DNA of 64,000 nucleotides. It comes from Cricetomys ansorgei (taxonomy: Eukaryota; Chordata; Mammalia; Rodentia; Nesomyidae). The notes below the pieces were generated by a model. That model was not told where the DNA came from, made no database searches, and saw nothing but the letters and a program-made list of their open reading frames with translations. The translations under genes were made by a program, and so were the position numbers. Location: contig JAMJFZ010004031.1 in NCBI GenBank assembly GCA_026225945.1, positions 5,636,001 through 5,700,000 of the forward strand, in the 5' to 3' direction. Numbering within the stretch: position 1 is the first letter of the stretch; the number at the start of each line of letters is the position of its first letter. Shown in pieces: positions 45,330 through 57,769 of this stretch.

Positions 45330-48300
45330 GTAGGAGATGCTCCCGTGGAGTTCAAGTTCAGTGGATACAACAGATCTTGTCCCACCAACACCACCATCAG
45401 CAGCCAGAAGCCTAATTGTTTCTTTTTAAGGTTTTTGTTTGTTATTAAACAGTAAATTAACCATTCTGCCGATTTAGCTTAGAAGACAGACCTTTAACAA
45501 CAGAATGCTTTTAGTTGTTGAAAACGTTAGCTCAGTAAATTAACCGCAGACCGATCCACTACAACATGCATACTGCTGACCACCACCACTGTCCTTGGGG
45601 GCTGCTTGGAAGGATAGTCACGCTTTCTCCTTCCCCAGAGCTGAATTCTCTTTCCAAAGAGAATGCATAAGGAAAAGCTACCACATCTTATTCTGGCCTT
45701 CAGTGGGTCGTTTTCTGAGAGATCTTGGTGATTGCACCCATCCTCTCTCCCATCCCTACTCTGATCTGATTGAAAGAATGTCTGTTCTTAGCTGTGCTGC
45801 CACCCTTCAAAGACCGGCCTGCAGAAAGCAATCCTTTTCAATTTAGAACTAATTCTTCCCACTGAAAACAGAAATTTGACACGATGCTATTTTCCATTGT
45901 TCTTAAAATGAAATCTGAGGCTTGGCCTGCCCCTTTGGTTTTGGGAACAAATCCACGGAAGTTAAATGAGTAATTTTGTTCAAGCCACGCAACTGCTTAG
46001 AGACCCATTTTTTTAAAGTTTTTTAAAAGTTGGGTAGTTTTTGTAAGGGTGGCAATAGAACAGAAAATGGAATGACTTCTAATGCTAATACTTTCTGCCT
46101 GTTTACCAGTAAGTTTGAGCCAAACAGCTCACAAGGGACAGAATTCGGGAACAACGCTAACATGGGAAAAGAGATTCTAATTTTAAATTGTAACTAAATG
46201 CCTATCTATATTTGAAAGTTTCCTTCTCGAGATCAGCTTATCTAAGTACTAGGTATGGTTTCTTCTTACAGCCGGACACAAGATGAAGGCCACCCCAAAT
46301 GGTTTGTTCTTGGTGTTGGGCAAGTCATAAAGGGGCTGGACATTGCTATGATGGACATGTGCCCTGGAGAGAAGAGAAAGGTGATTATACCTCCTTCATT
46401 TGCATATGGAAAAGAAGGCTATGGTAAGATGCTTAATATATCTTTTTAGTTGTTTTTAAAAATAATTCCATATATTCGTAAAAAGGAAAGTAAGTCTCAG
46501 ATATTTTTATATCCATGTTCACAGCAGCACTGTCTGCAATAGGCAAGAGGTAGAAGAAGCTCTGGGGTCCACAGAGGAGTGAACAAAACAATGAGTGTAT
46601 ATGCACACAGTGAAATATTATGTCAGCTTCCAAAGGAATGGAATTCTGACTCCTGCTACAGTATACATGAACCTTAAAGAGCATTGTGCTAAGTGAAATA
46701 AGCCAGGCACAGAAGTATTAATAGTATAGAATTGCCCTGTGGTAGTCAGGTGAATAGACACAGAAAAGTAGAGGATGATTACCAAGGGCTGAAGGGTCAG
46801 GACAAAAGGAGGTGTCTGACAGTATAGCATTTCGGTGCTCCAGATAAGGAGACAGATTGCACAGTAACACAATTGTACTTCACACTATTTAAAATTGGAC
46901 AAGATGGTAAACTTGATGTTATATATCTTTTACCACAATTTTAAAGTGTCATAGGAGAAATAATCACAGAGCTGTGTCCAACAAATGCTTGCTACATTTA
47001 ATTCATCCCATTCCCTTTCGTTCATGTTTAAAGAAAATAAGACATCTTTGGAATGCCAGCCTCTAGCCAGGGTTTCTTCCTCTGCATAGGCACAGCGCTC
47101 GGAAGAACTGTGTACATCCCATAATCTCCCTCGCGCATTTTTGGTGTGGTCATTGTTACTACATATGTGTTTCCAGTACAGGTCTCTGGTAAGCAGTACC
47201 AAGTTAATGAAACTTGGGAGACTGGAATATGATTTTAGAGTAAAAGGATGGGACTTCTGAGCTGTGGGTCACTGCTACCCCAACTCAGGAGAATCCTTCA
47301 GATGTGGAAGACATAACTTCCTCCTTCAGAGTTGTGCCTACTTTTAAATTCTAGAGCAAGGAGATACAGGAACCTACAGAAAATAGGGGAAATGTAACTA
47401 ACTGGTAATTAGATAATCTAGCCCTAGAAGCAGGCTAAGTTCATAAACAAATTGCAAATTGTCTTTCATTCTCAGGTAATTCAATACGTAGTTGTATTCA
47501 TAATTGGAGCAAAACTGGAACACAAACGAGATGCTATTTTTTGCTTATCTGGTTAGCAAGGACAAGAACATTAATGAAGGCATGGGAAAATGAGCCATTT
47601 CTTGTATGCTTGGTGGGAAAGGATGCCATTTGACTAACAGTTTTATCAGAAGTGATTATCTCCGTATCTTCTGACTTAGTAACTTTGATTTTTTCGGAAT
47701 ATACACCCAAATGTAAGACAATACTTAACGGCTGCGTTAGTCGGGGTTCTCTAGAGAAACAGAACCAAAAGAACGAATATATATTAAACGGGGATTTATT
47801 TCATTGGATTACACAATGTGGTATGGTAGCCCAACAGTGGTAGCCCTCTCAGTGGAGAGGCTGAGAACCTGGAAGCTGCTTGGTCTGCAAAGCTAGATGC
47901 TTCAGCTGTCCCAGTCTAGCCCTGAAGAACTGGAGGATTCTTGTAGAGCCACCGGTCTCCAGTCTATTTTATAAGGCTGAAGAGGCTAGATTCTAATGTC
48001 AGCAAAGAACACTGATGGCAGCGGTAGCAGCGAGATGCCATCAGGGTAGACGGACTTGCCAACACAGCATGAGGGCAAACAGGCAAAAAGCAAACACTTT
48101 TCTTTTTTCAGAATTCCATTTATCTAGGCTGCTACCAGAAGGTGCTGCCCACATTCAGGCTGGGCCTTCTCACTTCAATTAACTTTATTTAAAAAAGATA
48201 TCCCTAACAGGTATGTATAATGGCTTCATACCAAATCCAGTCAAGTTGACAACCAAGAATAATTAGCACAATTGCCAACTTCTTTTTGGTAAAAAAAAAA

Positions 48301-49441
48301 AAACAAACTTGAAACTACCTTAGTGACTGTCAGTTAAATGCTGGGATATCCATACAGTAGATTCGTGTGTAGCCAGTAAACAGGCGGAAGTAAACCCACA
48401 TTTATTACTATCTTAAAAGCAAAGTGGCATACTATAACCCTATACTAAGTATTTAATGAGCACCCATACCAGGCCATACACTTTGACAGATAACTTGGGG
48501 GCCGTAAGCAGACATATTCATTGTCTGCAAAGTGCATCATTGAAGGGGAGCTTTATGTATGCCTATGTCTATACACTCTGGCATAGGAAGATACCTAGTC
48601 ATCTGCTGATGGTGTTGGGGAAGGAAGCCTGGGGGTCAAGGATGAGGTGATTTTTTTTTTTTCTCACTCTGAAATTTTGAATTGTTTCACATTTTCTTTA
48701 ACTCCTATGCATGTATACTAATCTTCAAAAAAGCTAATCTGGGAAAACAAGGAAATTTTACAGGAGAGACAGGGTACCCTGAGGTCCCCCTCACAGCAGC
48801 ATGAAGAACCTGTGCCTGCTCACCTTGTTTAAAGGTCTTGTCAACTCCGCCCTGTTTGAAATACCTGATACATAATTAGCCACGTTCCCTAAGACTCAAT
48901 TTTGGACATTATCTCCTCCTCTAGTAGAGATGTGCCGTCTTTGAAGCTGCTGCTGAGTCCTTAAGAGTGATGATGCCAGCCAGGAGGGGGAGGGGGACAC
49001 GCCTTTAATCCCAGCAACGTGGGAGGCAGAGGCAGGCGGATCTCTGTGAGCTTGAGGTCAGCCTGGTCTACAGAGTGAGTTCCAGGACAGCCAGGGTTAA
49101 GACAGAGAAACCCTGTCTGGAAAATAAACAAACAAAAAAGAGTGGTGATGCCCCTTGCCTGTGCTTTTCAGCAAGAGAAGACCACTGCCCCAAGTCAGAT
49201 TAAGGGAAGCCGGAGATCCAAGCCTAGTCAGACCAGACATTCCAAAAGAGATGATTCCAAGTCACATGAAGCATCACACTCCCCTTAAAGTAGCTCCTAG
49301 TACTGGGTGTGTGACATTCGGTGTAGAGGGCTTGCCTAGCATCGACAGAGCCCTGACTTTGATCCCCAGCACTGCACACACACACACAAAGACAACCTCC
49401 CATGGCATCATAATTTGAATATCCTGGTTTCGTGTGTGTGT

Positions 49442-49496
<55 letters not shown>

Positions 49497-52400
49497 TTCT
49501 GAGTTTTGTTGTTATTGTTTCTTGTATAGGACCCTGAGAAAGAAAGAAAATTGAAGATAACTTTTTTGTTGTTTTGTTTTTTTGAGACAGAGTTTCTCTG
49601 GCTCTCCTGGAACTCACTCTGTAGACCAGGCTGGCCTCAAACCCACCGAGATCCACCTGCCTCTGCCGCCCGAGTGCTGGGATCAAAGGTGTGCGCCATC
49701 ACTGCGTGGCTGAAGATAATTTAAATATAATACTGTCTTCAAAATGTCAATGAGTTGAGGTTACTTCTAGGTAAAATGCTGCAGGTAAAGTTTGCCTTTC
49801 AATCTCTTCCCTCAGTTTCCAAGTTGTCTCATCAACATTCTGCTTTCCCCCAGAGCACATCCATTTTCAGTGGGTACCAGTCCTGGGTCCATCAGCATTA
49901 TTACCCATTATCCTACAGCAGACTCCTTTGTCCTTTACCTAACGAATTTATGCTTAGCTGGGAGTGACTACCCAGCTGCCTAGACTATCAACAAACTACA
50001 CCCTTTCTGCAGGGAGGTAGACAGTTCTTAATTGACTTTGAGGAGTCTCCAACAAACACCAAAGCAGTTCATCTCACTAACACCTTTATTTTACTTGTAA
50101 GAAAACTGAGACCTAAAAAAACCCAGAATGCCCTGGACTGTCCTTACCTGTTGGCCCTAGCTCTATTACAGTAGCTTATAGTCCATGGTTTCAGAAGTTG
50201 CACTATAGATGAGAGCTACTTATTTAGCAAGGTCTTCTTAATTATGCAAGCTTTTTCTGTACTGGAACTCACTCTGTAGACCAGGCTGGCCTTAAACTCA
50301 GAGATCTGCCTGCCTCTGCCTCCTGAGTGCTGGATTAAAGACATGCACCACGGCTACCCGGCTATGTAAGGTTTCTTTGAGTTTCATATATGCACACTAT
50401 ATTTTGATCATATTCATCCCCTACCCTTATCCCTCTCAGATCTACGCTCCACTTCTCTACGCTCACACACACACGTACGAGTGAGTTCACATGCACATCT
50501 CCTACTGAGTCAAATTTGTGTTGTCTATATACCCATGGATGTAGGTCCATCAACTGGAGACTGCTCAACCTACTAGGGACCAAAGCCTTAAAAATGACTT
50601 TCCCTCCAGACACTCCTCAGTTAAGGGGTAAAGGCAGGACTGCTAGCATGCTGACTGGCTTGATCTTTACAGGTCTTCTTCTCAATGAGCTTAAAGTAAG
50701 TTGTTATTAAGACGTAACATTAGCTATAACTTCATTGTAGGTGACGCTTGAAGAAGCTTCCCTTCTGGTGAAATGTCCTTGGCTCGTGTCACAGATCACC
50801 CCTGCATGTCTTGAAATGCATGTGGCTTTCTAGTGCTTTAATTAACAGTCTCTGTGGTATGTATATATTCTTTACATTAACTCCTACCTCTTCATTCTTC
50901 CTCTATAAATGTAAATGATTCTACTACAACGCACATCTCTTTTTTTTTATGCTTTAATCTTTTTTTTGTAGGAAAATAACTAATTAGCAACATTTTCTGT
51001 ATTTATAATAGAATTGGTCAGGAACTTCCTATGCATCTGTGATACTTTTTCTTGGAAAGTTTGAATTTGGGCTTCAGACCCTGCTTTCATCAGCAGCACC
51101 AAAACAACAAAAGGAATTTGTGTTTTGAGTCTGTCTTAATTATTGTCAGAGATGGTTTTTCTCTCCTTCAAAGCCAAGTAATTTGTAGGACATTAGGTCA
51201 GGACAGCCATGATGGTGGGGAGATTTTTCTGTGTCTGGCTTTGGAGATTATAATGCACTGTTTGGGGCTATAACTTCTACCCTTTCCTCTTTGGGTTATA
51301 TAAGTATTCTAGCGAGAATCATCTACTTTACCATTTCAGAAATTGCTGTCTCTTTTGACTGACAACCTTATCTACTTTCAAAAAGTGTCATTAGTTTGGC
51401 AGATACTTGTGTGCATGTCCTAGATCACATGGCCTGTAAGGCCCTGGAGACATATGCAGCCATTCACTGGCTCTTTATAGATGTTTTTCCAATGTCTATA
51501 AAGAGATTTAGAAACAGATTGATATTTAGGTTTTATTCTGGATAACATTGTAAAATCATTTTCTCAGAGATTAGACTTTGGAATCTCGTTTCCTTCTTAA
51601 TGACATTTATTTATGTGGGCGAGACAGGTGTGTGGAGGTCAGAGGACAGCTTGTGGGAGTCGGTTCTCTTCTTCCATTGTGTGGGTCCCAGGTATAGAAC
51701 TCGGGTCATCAGGCTTGGCAGCGGGTGCCACTGAGTCTTCTCACCAGCCCAACCTTGGAATTTTCCTACTCATGTATTTCTTCTCTATACCATGTCTCTG
51801 CTATATGATGATCAAGATATACTAATAAAATCTTTGTTTAACTTAACCAGGAAGCTGGTCCAGACGAGCCTTTAAACTGACTTGGTTTAAAATACACAGG
51901 GGAAAAAAATTTCCCAAAATCTTTTGATAAAAGGGGGGGTAAAATAAACTGATAGACCCCGGATTCTTTTATACAAAGACGTTTAATGTTTTGAAAAGCA
52001 GTTCTTCTTGGCACTATTATCCTGATACAAATGTAACCACAGAGTGATATTCGAAGCTATTCTCATGTGAGTCAAACTGTTGAAATTCAAACCCTTAGCA
52101 GAAGGCAAGATCCCACCCAACGCAACACTGCTGTTTGAGATTGAACTTTACGCTGTGACCAAGGGACCTCGGAGCATCGAAACATTCAAGCAGATAGACA
52201 CGGACAATGACAGACAGCTCTCTAAAGCAGAGGTAATCCAAGCTTCGTGTGTGCGGTTTGTTTTTTTCATTAAAACTCAAAGGCGTTTGTGTTGAAGGTA
52301 TTTATTAGTTTTCGCTAATATTGGCTCTGATTGCTTTAGTAGAGCTGTTTAACAGGCCTCTTTCCAATAGTTCTGTATAAACTTGTTACAAGGCAAGTAG

Positions 52401-55400
52401 TTCTAACCTCAAGACTGTAACATATATGAGATTATGAAAAGAGCTAGCAAGGATTCGAACTGGGTGGGCTAAGGAGATGTTAAGCATGAGCTAGGAGTTC
52501 AGCTCCATCTCCTATAGATGAACCAATAAAACTTGTATCATAATAAACATTCTTGACATTTTCTTAGTCCCGGATACCATTATACGCACATAAGTGTGTG
52601 AGTTTATCTTATCTTTGGGACAGTTTATATGGCAGACATTCTGTCATCATCTCTACCTTGTAGATTGTGAAAATGATACTCATGTTGAGTAATAGAACTG
52701 CAGTTACAAAAACCGGATTGCACCTGAGCTGTCTGGCTCTGTGCTCTGAGCCTTGGGCACTCCCTGCCTTGCACCTTGAATGTTTCAGGGAAGCCTACTG
52801 CCTCACCTAGGACCACAGTCTACGCTCAGCTCAGCCGTCTCCCTCCTTTGTCTGGAGGCAGTTGAAAATGTCTATCTACCACCTAAGTAGGTAATAAGAG
52901 GCAGATGGGCCCTTCATTTCAAATATAATAGTCAATCCTTTTTCTATTTCAGGGACAGCGGGGAAGGGGGGGTGGAAGGGGGTGAGATAAGGTCTTACTC
53001 TAGCCTCAGGCTGTCCTGGAACTGGTAGTTCCAGGAACTGGAATTGGAATGATGTAGTACAGGCTGGTCTTGAACTTGTAGAAATCCTCTTGCCTCTCCC
53101 AAGTGCTTTAATTAGAGGAATAAGCCACTAGCCCTAGCTAATAAGTATTTTCCCATTTTTCTTTCTTTTTTTGACTGGGGATTGGACCTAGAACTTCCTG
53201 CACACTAGGCAAGCACTGGGCCCCTAAGCTATATCTCTCCCTCCAACCCTCTTCCCACACACTTGAGTTCCTCCTCCAGGAGCTTTAAGTACTTCCCTGA
53301 GGCGCCATGGTTGGCCAGCAGGGAGAGAGTCGTATCTGCCAAGTGTCTTACTTTGCTTTCTACTGGGTCACAGTTCATTGAGGGAAGCCAGAGCAGGAAC
53401 CTCCAGGCTGGAACTAAAGCAGAAAACACGGGAAACACTGTTCACTGGCCTTGCCTGTTCCCCATGGCTTTCTCAGCCGGCTGTTTCACATGCCCCAGGA
53501 CTGCCTGCCCAAGGGTGACACCGTCCACAGTGAACTGGGCCCTCCCATGTCAATCACTAATTAAGAAAATACCCCACATACTTACCACAGGCCAATCAGA
53601 GGCATTCCTCAACCAAAATTTCCTCTTCCCAGATGACTCTATAATTTTTGTCAATTTGACAAACACCAACCAGCACACCAGGCCTTAAGAAGGCCCTTAA
53701 AGGGGAACTGATTTCAGTGTTTCTTCTCTGGTGACTCCTTATCATCCTCTTTGGAATGAACAGCAACAGCAAAGGAATTACATAACACCCTGGGAGTAGC
53801 CCGTGCACACACCATTCATTCGTAACTTCTGCCCCACCCAGAAGTTCCTTCTACAATTAGAATGCCTCAAGCTATTAGGGCATCTCCAAGCCTTCTCTGA
53901 AAAATTCGAGGAAATCCAAAATATGATGATCTGTTTAGCTACAGTTTCCCAGGCGTCTTACTGGGTATCAGCTATGTTATCACCAGATGAGTCAGAATGA
54001 TTTTTGCCCAGTTGTAACAATAGTTACCTTCTGTTGACGTTGACCCTTTACCAGTCCTATAGGATAGATATTTCCCTCCTTTGACAGGTGATATTCCTAG
54101 TGTTCAGTTAATTTTTTTTTTTTTTGGTCAGAGGACCATGAAATCAATCCATGTTGCCCAGATCTGAATCATGAACTAACAGAGACTTCCTTGCTTAATG
54201 ATAAGAATGATTTGGCAGATTATTTCTGCAGTCTAAAGTGGAAGTGGGGTACAGTATTATATTACAAAATAAAAGTACTGTAGAACTCAATGCTAGCAAA
54301 AAGTAAAGTCATGAGCTGGAGCCATGGCTCAGCAACTGCGGGCTTGCTGCTCTTGCCGAGGACCAGCTTCCGCTCCCAGGATTTACTCATGTCTGACAGT
54401 TTACAGCCTTCCTGTACCTCCAGTTCCAGGGATTGCTGCCCTCTTCTGGCCTCTCTCGGTACTACAAGCACGCATAAATCTTTCAAAGTTCTTACCCACT
54501 GCCTTTTTGTACTCTGCTACACTGTATGAAAAGTATAGATATTGAGCATCAGCTTTATTAGTGATAAAAAGATAATTTTGGTTTAGAAAATGCAGAATGT
54601 GTCAGAAGGTGGTGGCATAGGCCTTTAATCCCAGCACTCAGGAGGCAGAGGCAGGCAGATCTCGTGAGTTCAAGGCCAGCCTGGTCTACAGAGAAAGTTC
54701 CAAAACAGCCAGACGTACAACAGGGAAACCCTGTCTCGGAAAACCAAAAAAAGAAAAAAGAAGAGAAAAGAAAGCAAGAAAGAAAATGCAGAGTGTTCGA
54801 GGCTAGGATTGCTAAGTCTCAGCAGAGATGGGGGAAAAATGTATCTCCCTTCATAGAGTATCAAAGTCAGATCTGAGAACCTCCTTCAGGGTCCACTGAC
54901 CATCCTAAAGTTATCTGTGATGGGTTGATCATGGGATATGTGTTCCGGAAAGCTGTTCAGTGTTCAACTCCACCTTTCAAAGTGTCTCTTACCGTTAAAA
55001 TGTCCCAAGTTTGCAGAACATTGTTTCTGGGCCAATATATTGTGCTTTCTTTAGCATAAATAGCTTTTTCCAATGCAAAAACAGTTGAATCGCATTGATA
55101 ACTTTAAATTATGTGCTCTGCACATTTTTAAAAAATACAAAGAAAGTTAGCCATAGTGATGTATACCTCTCCCAGCTTCTGAAGAAGTTGAAGCAGAACA
55201 GTGTGGATTATTAGAAAGTAGTTTCAGGAAAATTCAGTGTGGCTAGTACCACCAATCTATAACCCCAGGGACAGCTAATTTGAACACCCATTTCTCTTCA
55301 GAAATTGCTTCAAAGATTAAAAACGAAAAAATTCCTGGGCTGGGCATGGTGGTGCACGCCTTTAATCCCAGCACTTATGGGGCACAGGCAAACAAATATC

Positions 55401-56095
55401 TGTGAGTTCAAGGCCAGCCTGGTATACACGGTGAGTCTCAGGACAGCCAGGGCTATGTAAAGAGTCTCTGATTCAGAGGTATTTCCAAACCTTGAAATGC
55501 CTTTTTAAAATGTTTATGGGCTGGCAAGATTTCTCAGTAAGCATAGCTCTTGCTCTAAGCCTGATGGTCCGAGTTCAGTCCTCAGGACCCCACGTGGTGG
55601 GGAACCAATTCCCACAAGTTGTCCTCTGACCCCCACATGCGTGCCATGGTCCTTGAGTGCCCCCCATAATCAGTTAGATAAGGAATTAAAAATGTTCGTG
55701 TTACTTACTCTTAATTCATTGCTGTAATCGTCTCTCAAAGTTACTAGACACTTGTGATGCTTTCCTACTCACATTTTATCCCGACCCTCTAGATAGAGCT
55801 TTACCTACAGAAGGACTTTGAAAAAGATGAGAAGCCCCATGACAAGTCGTATCAGAATGCAGTCTTGGAAGATATCTTTAAGAAAAACGACCACAACAGA
55901 GATGGCTTCATTTCTCCCAGGGAATACAATGCACACCAACATGATGAGCTATAAGGGTATTTTACTTCTATATTTGTTAGCAACTTACTGTACTTTGCTT
56001 TAAAAAAAGAAAACATACTGTTCTCCAAGTCATAATTACCTTTTCCCCTAGGAGAAGATACTTGTTTCCTTCAATAAACATAATTTTGGTGTAAT
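45121..56095 (+). CDS. FKBP7: FKBP7 (FKBP23), complete coding gene (4 exons)
   Basis: ER-luminal peptidyl-prolyl isomerase with calcium-binding EF hands; it is known to bind BiP in a calcium-dependent way. The exons sum to 657 bases, 218 residues. Seen: a hydrophobic signal peptide (MHFLFRLAVFLSLWGCPNAQ), an FKBP domain (VLHRPENCSKTSRKGD... to LLFEIELYAVT), two EF-hand loops (DTDNDRQLSKAE; DHNRDGFISPRE), and a C-terminal HDEL retention signal. One glycosylation sequon NCS near the start of the FKBP domain. ATG at 45121 gives MHFLFR, matching the internal methionine of the human N-terminus. All introns are GT-AG and phases agree. Divergent from PLEKHA3, convergent with PJVK. Confidence 0.97.
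45330..46271. other. FKBP7 intron 1
   Basis: No gene or repeat recognised. Confidence 0.7.
46272..46423 (+). CDS. FKBP7: FKBP7 exon 2
   Basis: 152 bases, acceptor acag ending at 46271, donor gtaaga at 46424, phase 2 to 1. Encodes SRTQDEGHPKWFVLGVGQ... to FAYGKEGY, the core of the FKBP domain. Confidence 0.96.
46500..46945 (+). mobile_element. old LINE-1 (L1M-type) 3' fragment
   Basis: Contains acagcagcactgtctgcaat, tgctaagtgaaataagccag and gaggatgattaccaagggct, the signature of the 3' end of mammalian L1M elements. Confidence 0.8.
47530..48430 (+). mobile_element. old L1-type fragment split by a younger repeat
   Basis: The left part (to about 47732) reads into aatatacacccaaatgtaag and the right part resumes at about 48280 with gggatatccatacagtagat, as in an L1M-type sequence. 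Between them lies the repeat at 47733-48275. Confidence 0.5.
47733..48275 (+). mobile_element. mammalian interspersed repeat, family not assigned
   Basis: Begins gttagtcggggttctctaga and aaacagaaccaaaagaacga, ends near ccagtcaagttgacaaccaa. The opening is typical of a common mammalian repeat, probably a DNA-transposon or LTR type. Confidence 0.65.
48972..49140 (+). mobile_element. B1 SINE
   Basis: acgcctttaatcccagcaac, aggtcagcctggtctacaga, ccagggttaagacagagaaa. Confidence 0.92.
49290..49390 (+). mobile_element. ID-type SINE
   Basis: gtgtagagggcttgcctagc and tttgatccccagcactgcac with a CA tail. Confidence 0.8.
49432..49496 (+). repeat. (GT)n(GA)n microsatellite
   Basis: About 26 GT units with one AT interruption, then GA units. 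Confidence 0.97.
49562..49713 (-). mobile_element. B1 SINE
   Basis: Inverted B1: gagacagagtttctctggct, tgtagaccaggctggcctca, gtgctgggatcaaaggtgtg. Confidence 0.92.
50262..50362 (-). mobile_element. B1 SINE, truncated
   Basis: ggaactcactctgtagacca, gcctctgcctcctgagtgct. Confidence 0.88.
51605..51752 (-). mobile_element. B2/B3-type SINE
   Basis: tgtggaggtcagaggacagc, ctcgggtcatcaggcttggc, inverted head. Confidence 0.75.
52099..52232 (+). CDS. FKBP7: FKBP7 exon 3
   Basis: 134 bases, acceptor tag ending at 52098, donor gtaatc at 52233, phase 1 to 0. Encodes AEGKIPPNATLLFEIELYAV and the first EF-hand loop (DTDNDRQLSKAE), which ends exactly at the junction. Confidence 0.96.
52985..53245 (-). mobile_element. 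B4-type (B1 plus ID) SINE
   Basis: Inverted diverged B1 (caggctggtcttgaacttgt) next to an inverted ID head (actaggcaagcactgggccc). FKBP7 intron 3. Confidence 0.65.
53360..53690 (-). mobile_element. longer rodent interspersed repeat
   Basis: ccccatggctttctcagccg, tgtcaatcactaattaagaa, ccagatgactctataatttt and gtcaatttgacaaacaccaa: inverted copy of the family at 21355. Confidence 0.65.
54310..54485 (+). mobile_element. B2/B3-type SINE
   Basis: gctggagccatggctcagca head, tgtacctccagttccaggga, gccctcttctggcctctctc. Confidence 0.8.
54604..54755 (+). mobile_element. B1 SINE
   Basis: aggcctttaatcccagcact, aaggccagcctggtctacag, tail ccagacgtacaacagggaaa. Confidence 0.92.
55338..55470 (+). mobile_element. 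B1 SINE
   Basis: gggcatggtggtgcacgcct, aaggccagcctggtatacac, ccagggctatgtaaagagtc. Confidence 0.9.
55517..55690 (+). mobile_element. tRNA-derived SINE
   Basis: gggctggcaagatttctcag head, caagttgtcctctgaccccc 3' half. Ends 100 bases before FKBP7 exon 4. Confidence 0.82.
55793..55954 (+). CDS. FKBP7: FKBP7 exon 4 (coding part)
   Basis: 162 bases to TAA at 55952-55954, acceptor tag ending at 55792. Encodes IELYLQKDFEKDEKP..., the second EF hand and HDEL. Position 3 of the loop is Asn and position 4 Arg, where human has Asp and Gly. Confidence 0.96.
   Translation: MELYLQKDFEKDEKPHDKSYQNAVLEDIFKKNDHNRDGFISPREYNAHQHDEL
55955..56095 (+). other. FKBP7: FKBP7 3'UTR and polyadenylation signal
   Basis: A short UTR with AATAAA at 56073-56078, then gtgtaatagtaacgtgcagc and later gggacgtgtgagtgtgtttc as GT-rich downstream sequence. 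Confidence 0.8.
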
Positions 56096-56592
56096 AGTAA
56101 CGTGCAGCTGTTTTGCACATCTAACACTGGGGGACGTGTGAGTGTGTTTCCTCTTACTTTCTTCTGTGAACGTAAATTGCAACTCCAGGAAAGTGGCCTG
56201 AATCCCAGAGGGTGACATTCCTCCCTCCGGATACAGATGAATACACGTTAGAATCTGTAAGTACGTCCCAACTGTAACAGTAACAGCAAGAGAAGTATGC
56301 AGAGACCCAATATTTTAGTTCTAAAAATACTCAGAGACTAAGACCCAATATCTCTTATTTATTCATTTTGTGATGTTACATATAGCGGGATATGAAAAAT
56401 ATCAACACAGAGTCTACCTTCAGTATCCATGCAGGAAGGTGTCAGTTGTGTACAACTCTCTGACTTTGGCCAAAGCGAAGCGTATCACCTATACCAGACT
56501 ATGCTTCTTTAAACATTAATATAAATGCATTATTTCTCTTCCGTCTTCCTTCTCCTTGTCTATCATCTATAACTTTGTAAAATTTATTTTTA

Positions 56593-56650
56593 GTGTGTGT
56601 GTGTATGTGTGTGTGTGTGTGTGTGTGCGCGTGTGTGCGTGTGTGCGTGC
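56593..56650 (+). repeat. (GT)n microsatellite
   Basis: GT units with AT and GC interruptions. Confidence 0.95.
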
Positions 56651-56651
56651 A

Positions 56652-56815
56652 CACATACGAATAGATGTCTGTGAATGCCAGGGGCCATTAACTCTCTGGA
56701 GCTGGAGTTACAGGCCATTGTGAGCTACCCAAAATGCGTGCTAAAAATCAAACCATGGTCCTTTGCAAGAACAGTACACATTCCTAACTGCCGAACTATC
56801 TCACCAGCTCCCCCA
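56652..56815 (-). mobile_element. B2/B3-type SINE
   Basis: gagttacaggccattgtgag and aactatctcaccagctcccc are the inverse of the body and head. Confidence 0.75.
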
Positions 56816-57104
56816 CCCCCACCCCAATCTATTACCTTTTGTCCGTACTTTTAAATTGGTGTCATGGCATTTCTTGGTTTCTGGTTACTTATCTCTAGAT
56901 ATCTCTGCATCACTTCACACCAACATTTTTATTAATGGCGAATGATGGTTACAAACCGGAATGCTTTCAACTTTTTAAAAATGTGAACTTTAAATTATTG
57001 CTACCAATGAGATACCTTCCTATGCCAATTTTGAGTCATGGTCAAAACAGTAATGTGCTAAACCACATGTTGCCAAAGGAAGGGCACTTCGGACATGTAC
57101 AGTT

Positions 57105-57242
57105 CTTACAGGGTTTCTCTGTTGTAACTCTGGCTGTCCTGGAACTCACTCTGTAGACCAGGCTGGGATCTAACTCAGAGATCCTCCTGCCTCTGCCTCC
57201 TGACTACTGGGATTAAAGGCGTGTGCCACCACCTCTCAGCTC
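57105..57242 (-). mobile_element. B1 SINE
   Basis: gtttctctgttgtaactctg (inverse of the variant tail), ctgtagaccaggctgggatc, gggattaaaggcgtgtgcca. Confidence 0.92.
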
Positions 57243-57329
57243 TAGATGCTTTGTGCATGGGTCAGATAGGATAACTTGGCCAAAGTGAGTTAGTTCAAAA
57301 CTAACAAAGTTCAATCTCAGTACCATACA

Positions 57330-57470
57330 ATCTGGGAGTGGTGGCAGATGCCTGTAATCCCAACACTCAGACAGGAAAATGAGACAGGCAATATCACCCT
57401 GGGCTACATCGGGAGTTCAAGGCCAGCCTGAACCACATAAGACTCTATCTAAAAGAAAAGAAAGAAAAAG
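57330..57470 (+). mobile_element. degenerate B1 SINE
   Basis: gggagtggtggcagatgcct, caaggccagcctgaaccaca. Confidence 0.75.
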
Positions 57471-57769
57471 TACATATCGTATTAAATGAATAAATATAAA
57501 TGAATAAATATATCAAGTGAATAAATAAACCCAAAAACTTAACTTTTAAATAACAATTAAAATGTAAATCATTACCCATTCTACATATATACAGTGTGCC
57601 ATGTTCTGTATCAACATGACTACTTTATGCGTTTGGGAAAATACAACTGAATACTGTTACTCAATTTGAATCTAGGATTTTAAAATATTTCCATAATTAT
57701 TTTAATAAAAGATAATAAATTATTTAGTTGTCTGTATATCGAAAATTCAGATGCCTTAGAGAGAACATG

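Larger units (their letters stand above)
46424..52098. other. FKBP7 intron 2
   Basis: 5.7 kb without a gene. Contains an old L1 3' fragment, a second old L1 fragment split by a younger repeat, several SINEs and a GT microsatellite, listed separately. The stretch 50370-51600 shows nothing clear. Confidence 0.75.
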
